From NCBI GenBank assembly GCA_001970855.1, contig LSSN01001733.1, positions 1 through 15,685 of the forward strand: DNA of 15,685 bases. Direction: 5' to 3'. Under the pieces are notes generated by a model that saw only the letters and a list, made by a program, of their open reading frames with translations, was not told the origin of the DNA and searched no databases. The position numbers and the translations under genes are program-made. Source of the stretch: Smittium culicis (lineage: Eukaryota; Kickxellomycota; Harpellomycetes; Harpellales; Legeriomycetaceae). This document shows, one piece after another, positions 7,551 to 15,685 of this stretch. The first letter of the stretch is position 1. Every line of letters begins with the position of its first letter.

Positions 7551-10500
7551 ATGTTGGAGCAATCTTCCAATGTCAATCAAAGAATTCGAGTCACTGGATT
7601 TTTAAACAAACTATACTGGTAACACTATTATTAATTAATTGTTTACTTAATTGAAAGAAAATTGTAACTTCCTTTGGAAGAAATTAGATGTAGACGTGTG
7701 GGTATCAATAGGAATTACGAGTTTATTTATTTTTATTTTCCATTTTATAAATATTAAGCCATAAACTCTTTTTCTTAGAATTTATAAATTGATTTCTTTA
7801 TTATATACTCGCATTAGCCTGGTAGAAGAGCCCTCCACGGATGGATTTATCCGTTGGTCCGAAAATGGCGAATCTTTTTTTGGTATTTCTTTTTATATTT
7901 GATATTTTAATTATTTAAATAATCTACCCTCTTTTATCTAATCATTTTCAATTGATCCCATCTACTAAACTAGTTTATAAGCATGAAGAATTCGCTAAGG
8001 AGATACTCCCCAAATACTTCAAACACAGTAATTTATCTAGCTTTGTAAGACAGTTGAATATGTACGGCTTCCATAAAGTTCCTCATCTCCAACAAGGTGC
8101 TCTTATAACTGATGAAACTTCTACTGAAAGTTGGGAATTTTCAAACACCTACTTTCAAAAAAATCAACCTGATTTGCTTCATTTCGTTACTAGAAATACA
8201 AGGTCTCGCAACTCAAAAGGCGAGTACTCCGATCAAGGAAGTGAAAGTCATAAGCTAATATCCATGAAATCTTCTGTAAAGCCTGAAAAAGACCGAAATA
8301 TCTCCCAAAAGCTAGATAAAGTTCTAAAAGAGATAGAAACCATCAAGGGTCATCAAATGACTATTAGCAGTGAAATTAAAAAACTAAAACAGGAAAATAG
8401 AGTTCTATGGAGCGAAGCTGCTTCTACTTCTAATCGCTCACTTAAACAACAACATGGTATCGAAAAAATTATGAAATTTTTGGCTACTGTTTTTACTTAT
8501 GAAAAAGCAAAAAATGACGTATTTAACAAAGGTCATTTACTGCTGGCTGACAAATCGACGGATTTTTATAAAGTCAACAACTCTTCCCCACCTTTTGATA
8601 ATCCACTATATTCTGCTCTTAATAGCCCAGTTCCTCCTCAAGGTTTTTATTTTTCTTTACTCCTCTATTTACCTATTACTAATTTTACACTCATTCTATT
8701 TCTTTCATATAAATCTATATGTCTCTTATTTAGACTTTAACAAAATTTTCGCCTCAACCCCTCCATCTCAAGAAGACAAAAAAAATTTATCCGATAAAAA
8801 CCTTGATTATATCCGTTCCCGCCGCAACCTTTTTGATAGCATTGATGAAAGTGATAGTTGTATTGAAAAAGATTCAATTAACAATAAGCTTTTAAATAAA
8901 AATAAAATCGCACCTATCATTAAAAACGAATCCTCACCAACAACGAAGCAAAAGGATTACCAAGATTTGCTAGAGTTCGAAGCTGAAAATAATACTGCTG
9001 GAAGTAATATAAAATCATCTATAGTACAAATACCTAGCCCTCAACCTGTTGTCACGGAATCGCCTGAAGATATAAACCAAAAAACACCGATAAAACAATT
9101 AAAATCGATTGAAAACAATGATGAAAGTGTTGATAACTCATTAGATGTTCATAAAAAAATTTATAACTCATTAAAAGGAGAGAAAAATTTAGATATTTTG
9201 AAGTATGTTCAGCTACATTCAGATATTCTAAATCACAACATTGAGATTCTATCTAAACTAACTAGCCCGAAGTCACCAAAGGCTTTAGGCCAGGCCCCCA
9301 TTCTTGATGAATCAAAATCAAATAATAAATTAATTAGATCTCCTAAAAATAACCCTCAATCCCTTTTAGAGTGGAATAATGCAAATAAAATAACAAATAG
9401 AAACACTTACCCATCAAATAATAACGAATCACAAAGCATACCGAACCCTATCCCAAATAACAATTCCAGTACTGATAACCCTGTCCAATTGCTTATTTCT
9501 GCACTATCAAGTTGTACACCTGAACAACTTGATATTTTTGTAAAGTTATTTACTATGCTTGAGAATTCTGGTAACAGCCTACCTCTTTTGGCACAGCAAC
9601 TTGACTCTTCAAATAGAAATAACAATCCTATATTATCTCAACTAATTTCTAACCCTGGAAACATTAAGCAAATACCAGCAAATCAACCTAACACAGCAAT
9701 AACCGCCAGCCCATACAAGAAAAATTCTGTTCTTAATAATTATAACTATTTGGCCGAGATTCTATCTAAAATAGGAAATAACCAACCTAAACTACCAGAA
9801 ATACCTAACCAAGCTCTCTCTAATAACACAATTGTCCAAAACCATGATTTAACAAACGGTATGAATTTTATTTTACCAAATAATTATTCTAGCCAATTAA
9901 AGCCAGAAGCCCAATCTTTTGATTATATCAACCCGCAATTACCTGAATATTCCCAGCTTCAGAACCCTCAAAATGATTTCAACTTTAATATGGATGGAAA
10001 TGATCATGAACTTTCTGAGCTAAAAAAATACCTTTTAGCCAATAATGCGCTAAATTATGACCACCATAGACTACTCACTGGTGATTTGTCTCTCTTGAAT
10101 AATCCTAATATGAATAATATCGATAATAAAAATGGAAAGCAGACAGCAAGCCACAATTCAAATGAAAGTAATGTTAATAGCGAACTAAGCGATCTTTTAT
10201 TGCAAAATGGTAACTCGGATTTATTTTCGTCATTCCAAAATCAGCAAAACCCCGTTGACAACCAGCAATTTAATTGGAACTTGAATATGCCCAAACTACC
10301 TGATGATGAAAAATCTCCTTTTGATGATAAAAACCCGCCTATTGCCCCAAAAATTAACTTCAAAAATAACAACATTCATGAAAATTCAGATTTACATAGT
10401 TTTAATTTCCAAGATTCGCTGCCCGACTTAAAAGCTTCAAATAATAACTTACCCAAAGGCAATAAACAACTGGTTGACAACTTTGATTTTATTAACAGTT

Positions 10501-11165
10501 ATGGTCTAGGCCCAAATAGCAATAATATCCCAATTATAAATAGCAGCATTCCTTCGTCTAATATCCCAACTGATTCAAATATTCCCAATCCACAAATACC
10601 ACAGAAAATTCAGGCCCAAGGCCTAAATGAACAGCAACAATACCAGCAGCACCAATTTGGTATTCAACCCACTGAGACTCAAGAAACTAACTCGCAGAAT
10701 TTTTTTAATAAAAACCCGTTACTGACACAAAATCAACTCAATTTACTAACGAATCCTTCAAAGAGCAGCTCAAAAAACGATAATGTGTTTTACAACCAAT
10801 TGCCTGCACACGAAAATGTTAGTATCAACGGCAGACCTGGTGTAGAGCTAAATAGCCAGTCCATGCAACAAAGTGCAGAAAATTTTTTCAATGATTTTGA
10901 AAATTTTATCAATTCGTCCAATAGAACCGCTCCCTTGCAACAGGAGCCAAAACCTCATAATAATAACGATTTTGGCACTATGACTAATAATAATAATAAT
11001 ACTTCAGGTAACACATCTCCCGTAAACAGCCCGATTGATAACATTTCTCCAATTACTGCTTTGGATTCTGATTCTTCAAATAAACTGACTAATAATAATC
11101 CCAATAAACGACCAAGCAGTACAAACTTGCAAGATCAACCTGCCTTTAAAACCCAGCGTATGTGA
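7551..11165 (+). CDS. hsf1: Heat shock transcription factor (HSF), four exons, 1077 aa
   Basis: Nuclear transcription factor that binds heat shock elements as a trimer. Exons: 7551-7618, 7818-7882, 7974-8642, 8734-11165. Introns of 199, 91 and 91 nt use GTAACA/TTAG, GTATTT/CTAG and GTTTTT/TTAG; the coding total is 3234 nt, divisible by 3, ending TGA. The DNA-binding domain spans residues about 17-119: FLNKLYCLVEEP, IRWSENGESFFV, FAKEILPKYFKH, recognition helix SFVRQLNMYGFHKV at 67-80, then WEFSN..F.KNQPDLL. Joining across the introns gives the family's exact spacing, which supports the splice sites. Residues about 154-218 form the HR-A/B coiled coil (ENRVLWSE...IEKIMKFLATVF). Residues about 268-1077 are rich in Asn, Gln, Ser and Pro, with one more hydrophobic patch at about 517-560. 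Hsf1 is the best match because it has HR-A/B and no receiver domain. The third donor (GTTTTT) is weak. Removing that intron avoids a stop at 8738-8740 and joins the two open frames. Confidence 0.93.
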
Positions 11166-11491
11166 ATATAAACATGATCTGTAATCTTATTATAAAAAAT
11201 TACTTATTATAATACATACTTTAGCTCTCTCCTCCCCTAAATTAGTAAAGTATTAATAAAAATAACCAATTTTTATATACTTATTTATATTTTACTCTTT
11301 AAAAAAAATGAATTAAATAATTTATTCTCTAATTTTGTAAATATCTTGGGTAAGCTCTAAATATTATTTTTCAAATGTTTCAAAAAAATATAAACATGAA
11401 ATAAACCTTTACTAGATTTTACTCATTACCACATTTATTTTTTTTTTTTATTTTTTTGTATTGGGTTTATGGAACCAAGGTAAATTGACTC
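11166..11491. terminator. HSF 3' flank with candidate poly(A) signal
   Basis: The AT-rich 3' flank of the HSF gene. AATAAA at 11255-11260, about 90 bp after the stop codon, is a plausible polyadenylation signal. A long T run (about 11440-11458) follows. I see no coding sequence. Confidence 0.45.
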
Positions 11492-11690
11492 TTAACCCTT
11501 TCCTGGGCAAACACTCTTAAAATAAATTCAAAGTTATAACTGGGTATTCCTAATAAAAGCTATTTGTTATTGGATATATTGAATTAAGTATCAAATAAAT
11601 TATTGCACTTTTCTATTGTTTTATCAGTATGTCATTTGGCTGGGTAGTTTTGGTAGTTCAAAAAAGGCCAACCGTCCCTGAAAGGGTTAA
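11492..11690. mobile_element. piggyBac-like miniature element (MITE), well-preserved copy
   Basis: A 191-bp unit, 11496-11686, flanked on both sides by TTAA (11492-11495 and 11687-11690). It begins CCCTTTC and ends GAAAGGG, a perfect 7-bp terminal inverted repeat. Counting TTAA and the next two bases, the inverted repeat is 13 bp. TTAA target duplication with ends starting CCCTTT is characteristic of the piggyBac superfamily. There is no ORF, so it is a non-autonomous derivative. Subterminal TTTTGGTAG (11648-11656) and TCAAAAA (11658-11664) recur at identical spacing in the copy at 5622-5809. It lies between the 3' ends of two convergent genes. TTAA is common in this AT-rich DNA, so the two-copy match carries more weight than the flanks alone. 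Confidence 0.72.
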
Positions 11691-12274
11691 GATTAAAAAT
11701 CAATTATAGTTTATATGTTCCATTTTTAACAATTGCCATAACTAACAGTCAAGATTTTTTTCTTCCTGCACCTTTTTCCACCTCAATTTACCCCTTCTCG
11801 AGCGGTAGACTGTTAATTGTGTGCCAGATACAACCAGCTGTGCTCAATAGCTATAATTTAATCCATAGATTTATTCAATAATTCGTTTGTTATGAAATAG
11901 CAGAAGTAATTAAAGAACCAACAATGTTTTTTTTTTTACAGCGTTGTAGGTGAAAGGGATAAGAAATTCAAATGATTGGGCTATAATTTAGTTCGATACA
12001 TCAGACCATAACTTTTACCTCCCCATCTTTTTTTCACCATCCCGCCCTAAAATGTTTCTACGGCAGAATAGGTTCAGAAAGATAAAATATATTTTAAGCA
12101 TATTTTATAACTATTGATTGTGATACTAAAAAACGGACCATAAGCTAAAATAAAAGAATAAAGTGAAATTTTGGCGGAAGTGAAAGAAAAAAAGTTATAA
12201 TAAAAAATGATTTTAGTGATTTTTTTGTTTTTTGGTAACCAAGTATTTTTTTTTTTAAATTTTAAATAAACTGA
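11691..12274. other. Intergenic DNA between convergent genes
   Basis: AT-rich DNA with T runs at about 11928-11938 and 12245-12256. Being immediately downstream of the minus-strand PMT gene, it should contain that gene's 3' UTR. A minus-strand AATAAA occurs only distantly (near 11870), so I assign no poly(A) site. There is no gene. Confidence 0.5.
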
Positions 12275-15200
12275 TTAGATTTCAAATGGATCCTCGTAAA
12301 CATTCCAAGAGCTTCTCCAAACGCGACCTTTCAAATCTTTTGCAGGTTTGTTGTACCCCACTGTGAATGGGAAAAAGTAAATGAAAACTATCATTGAAGC
12401 AAGCGCCAAAACAACGACGATTCTGTTGAGTGCAACTTTGTTTGAGCGGAAAGAAAACTTAGTTAAATAGTCGATTTGGTATGCTAGGAACAAGAGAGCA
12501 AAATAAAGGGCTGGTAAATAATGATGTAGGTATGTTACTCTTCCCATCAAGAAAAATGGGAGATAGTGGAATGCCCACCCAGACCATAATAAATAGGCGC
12601 CAATCCAGTAGTTCTTGTCGTTTACTAGTTTGTATAATGCGCTTCCACCGATTTCAATGCTGAAGCTGTTGCTTGAGTTTGAAATAGTCGAGTATCCAGC
12701 TGGAAGTCCAGTCATTGGACTGTCAATAATATTGCTCATATTAGGTTGAGGGAGTGGTATAGTAGTTTTGCCGTGCTTTTTAGCTGATAAAAACCTTGAG
12801 TACAAAATACTGCAAACTAATATCTGGAATGGGAATAATAAAATAGCAAAGCTTGATAACCACCACAGTATTGGATTTCCAATTTCGTAATATTTAATTT
12901 CAGTGTCACCCCAACCCACCATTCTCATAGGTCTATACAAAAATGGCCACATTTCTGGAGTTGATTCGAGCTGATTGTATTTATCTTGATCAGGAACAAG
13001 GGCATTATTTGAGTTCGCCATTTCTATGTTAAGTTGGACGATGTCGAACAAAAGGAATGAACTGACATATTTTCCCATGTTTCCATTCTTCAAAGCGGTG
13101 TTAGTGTGCTCTTCAACATTCCAAAAAACCTCATCGCTGTAGTCAGACTTTTTAATTTTTGTACAAGATACTTCCCTTTGGTTCCAACCCCATGACGGCA
13201 AGTGTCTTGGTTTGGTTCTCAGTAAACAGTCGTATTTTACGTTACGGAGAACAAATTTAGTAATGATGGGATGTATTTTGTTATCCTTTAGAGGTCCAGT
13301 TTGTTTGAATATTTCAATTTTCCATAAATCACTTTTATCCAAATCAGTTTCTTTTGAATTGTCGTAAGTACTGACCATTAAATCGCTAGGAGTTATAGGG
13401 GCTTCTTGAGATATGGTTCTTAGTACTCTAGAGCTGTTTTTGTGGACTAGTCTCATAAAATCGCCATCTTCAAAAATTTTAGAAGTAGGATCAGTTTTTT
13501 TAAGTTGTGATTCAGCGTCTAAATAAAGAAGCCACTCATTATTGAAATCTTTGCCTTGGAAAGTGGTTGCTTGGTATTGGATCGAGTTAGTTGGGTAAGT
13601 ATGGTTGTGCGAATGAAGTAATCCAGACCTGGAGTAATAAGATCTCAGTCTGGCAGTTGAATTGTCAGCTACATCTATAGGCTGGGTGTTTAAGCGGTGG
13701 CCGATTTGCCCAGCTTGAAACTTAGTAGATAATCTTTCATCTCCGGAGCCAGCTCTGTTAAGAATTCCAAAATGAACTACGAATGTTAAAAGATAAATGA
13801 CCAAAGGTATAAAAATCAAACAGACAATTCTAGCAGCCCAGTGATTTAGATAGTATTCCTAAAACGAGGATAATATATAGAATGTATTGTTGATAAAATA
13901 AAAGGAAAATTGAAGGAAAAGGGCAAAAAATCATCCTATAAAAATGCTATTTAAAAAGTAATTAATGAATTAAAAAAATTACCAAAGGCATCTTGAGTTG
14001 GCCATACATTTCCCATAGATGCATAACAGTACTCAGACCAACAGTTGCAACACAAAATAGACCAATCCATTTTGAACTAATAAAAGAAATTGAAATACAA
14101 TGATTTAAAATGAACTATTTATGATAATATTTATTAAACTTACCTTAAAACAAACCCAAGACTGACGCCAGTGAGTGCGAGCCACAAGAACCATTTATTA
14201 GTGAATGCTCTAGAAAAAAAATATTATAGTGCGAATAGGTATTAGTTTATATAATTCTAAATAAGTATATTTGAGATATTAAGAAGAGGTAGCTTACTGT
14301 CGGCGGTATTGTCCAAATTTTGCAAAGCACATGATGGAAAGGGCGGTAAAAAATAGAAGGGGTTGATCAAGCAAAATAAATTTACTCATTACGCAAAGAG
14401 CATTATCTATTTTAAAATATGAAACGAAAAAAATCGAGGTAGATAAGTAAAAATATGATAAAGAAGGCATAATGTGTAATAAGAGAAATCTGGTTTACCA
14501 AAAAGAATAAATAGAGCAGCGAGGGTAGAAGTATTTCGAGACATGTGTAGACTTTTGCAAGTTACGTAAGCCAAAGGAATTAATAAAATTCCATAAAGGG
14601 CTAATTGGATTCTCATAGAAACGTAGTTTACATAGCTGGGATACTCATTTCCTGAAGGAAAATCGAAAGTGCCATTATGGCCAGCAATAACTTCGGCAAG
14701 GGCGACGAGCATTTTAGCCAATGGAGGATGAACATCGTGATAAAAAGTCCGATTAATATAAAAGGCACCGAACTAGGGATCATGAAAAGAATAAAATATA
14801 GAATTTACAAAACTTTGAAAAGATAATATTTAAAAAAAATTATACTAACCTTTCCGAAATGTGCTTCATCCCAGGTAACTTTATTTGATATACCGATCTT
14901 GTAAATTCTGGTGAATAAACCAGCAATAGTTAATAAAACAACGATTATTACGTCGATTTTATTGTCATGAATCTGTTAAATAATATAAAAAACAAATATG
15001 ATTTAAAATGAAGAGAATTCATAAACGCGAAACAAGAAGGAAATTTTGGCTTACGAATTTTTTGCTGCTGTACACTGAAGAGGAAAAGAGATGCGAAGAT
15101 CTTTTTATTAAATTATCGACTGAGAAACTAGAACCTTTTGGAAATGAGTCTGACAAGCTGCTGAAAGAGCTATTATTGGGAAGGTATTTTTTTTTCTTGT

Positions 15201-15312
15201 CGGAATTGATATCGATTGATTCCAGCTCAATACTTTGATTTTGTGGAAGTATTATTTGAGCGGGGGAGAAGGACTTGTTCCTACGCTTAGCAGAAAGGTT
15301 ATCCTCAAACAT
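12275..15312 (-). CDS. pmt2: Dolichyl-phosphate-mannose protein O-mannosyltransferase, PMT2 subfamily, seven exons, 835 aa
   Basis: ER membrane enzyme that transfers mannose from dolichyl-phosphate to Ser/Thr of secretory proteins, needed for fungal cell wall glycoproteins. Minus-strand exons: 15312-15055, 14972-14850, 14772-14499, 14406-14298, 14209-14144, 14076-13983, 13858-12275. All six introns (67-124 nt) are GT-AG, and the phases give 2508 nt ending TAA. Residues 1-86 form a polar, Ser/Lys-rich cytosolic tail; a membrane segment follows at about 92-106. The loop-1 motif [11 protein letters not shown] (acidic pair Asp121-Glu122) precedes [27 protein letters not shown] and [17 protein letters not shown] resemble Pmt2 more than Pmt1 or Pmt4. 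A MIR region spans about residues 375-560 ([30 protein letters not shown]). Then come membrane segments with [20 protein letters not shown]. The protein is longer than a usual PMT2 (about 750 aa), through the N-tail and a polar insert near residues 670-715. Pmt2 partners Pmt1 in yeast; no partner gene lies in this window. Confidence 0.94.
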
Positions 15313-15685
15313 CGTATAATTTAATTCATGAAAGAAGAAGCGTTTTACAATAATTTGGGCTTTGGTTGATTGTATTATATGATTTAAACTATCGAAGAAA
15401 AAAACCTTAAAATTGATTCTAATATCTTTGAATTAAATCTCTGAGCATTATAAGCCACCGCACCAAATCACCAATCCATTGGATGCTCGGATGCCACGGC
15501 TATCATTTGGCCAATTATGTTTGAGACTATTTTTCTCTATAGGGCAGAGCCAAGATTTAAAAATCGCCTATTTATCATAATTTTCTCAATCGACTTTTTT
15601 TATATTGATAGGCAACTAAAATCCCATTGGCAATCGCCTCACTATTGTAGATTTGAATTACTTAAATTATTTCCTATTGCCTCTT
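15313..15685 (-). promoter_or_regulatory. Probable promoter region of the PMT2 gene
   Basis: Upstream of the minus-strand ATG at 15312. Read on the minus strand, TATAAT lies at 15452-15447, about 135 bp before the ATG. A cluster of CCAAT boxes follows further upstream: one on the minus strand at 15482-15478 and two on the plus strand at 15471-15475 and 15511-15515. The block 15440-15520 is less AT-rich than its flanks. There is no gene on either strand up to the window edge. In-frame codons upstream of 15312 contain no nearby ATG, supporting the chosen start. Confidence 0.45.

Noticed and set aside
7668..7680. CTTCC-TTT-GGAAG palindrome in HSF intron 1 as a heat shock element
   Set aside because: Spacing of the TTC and GAA units does not fit the nGAAnnTTCn pattern.
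8643..8740. Hydrophobic C-terminus as a membrane segment of the HSF
   Set aside because: It is the translation of a T-rich intron bounded by GT and AG; splicing joins two long open frames.
9407..9625. Minus-strand ORF inside HSF exon 4
   Set aside because: Shadow of the coding strand with no independent motif.
11765..11962. Possible third miniature-element copy ending GTGAAAGGGATAAG near 11958
   Set aside because: Only the last seven bases match. The subterminal TTTTGGTAG and TCAAAAA words, the left end and TTAA are missing.
15008..15238. Plus-strand ORF over PMT exon 1
   Set aside because: Antisense shadow; the minus strand gives a PMT N-terminus that splices in frame to the conserved second exon.

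Overview
The window looks like a piece of an AT-rich fungal nuclear genome. Two multi-exon host genes have short GT-AG introns (67-199 nt), and there are two LINE retrotransposon copies and long, very AT-rich intergenic DNA. The heat-shock-factor domain and the PMT2-type O-mannosyltransferase are fungal in style. The LINE proteins and gene style suggest an early-diverging lineage (Zoopagomycota such as Harpellales/Kickxellomycotina, or a similar zygomycete), but that placement is inference and needs a database search.

Left third (1 to about 3910). Copy 1 of an APE-type non-LTR retrotransposon runs from the left edge to a poly(A) tail at 2940. It reads in one frame from base 2 to base 2869: end of the endonuclease, complete reverse transcriptase core, Cys/His C-terminal region. 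Eight in-frame stops interrupt it, but I found no frameshift. A second, related copy in the same orientation starts directly at the poly(A), already inside the post-RT part of the protein, and fades out near 3910.

Middle (about 3911-7550). AT-rich DNA without a credible gene. It holds a run of AT-rich inverted repeats (4463-4604), a 188-bp piggyBac-like miniature element (5622-5809) and, at its right end, a pyrimidine-rich promoter with a TATA box for the next gene.

7551-11165 (+). A heat shock transcription factor. Four exons reconstruct to 1077 residues: HSF DNA-binding domain split by two introns, HR-A/B coiled coil, then about 800 residues of Asn/Gln/Ser/Pro-rich sequence. The first two exons (68 and 65 nt) are too short to show up as ordinary ORFs.

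11166-12274. Convergent intergenic region with a better-preserved second copy of the piggyBac-like miniature element (TTAA-flanked, 191 bp).

12275-15312 (-). A protein O-mannosyltransferase, PMT2 subfamily. Seven exons reconstruct to 835 residues, with the Asp-Glu loop-1 motif, MIR region and C-terminal membrane segments. Its promoter lies in 15313-15685.

The two host genes converge and share no obvious pathway. I see no operon, CRISPR, tRNA or rRNA. Nothing here is clearly a new biological system; the most notable items are the two-copy miniature transposon family, the indel-free multi-stop LINE and its tail-to-body junction with a relative.
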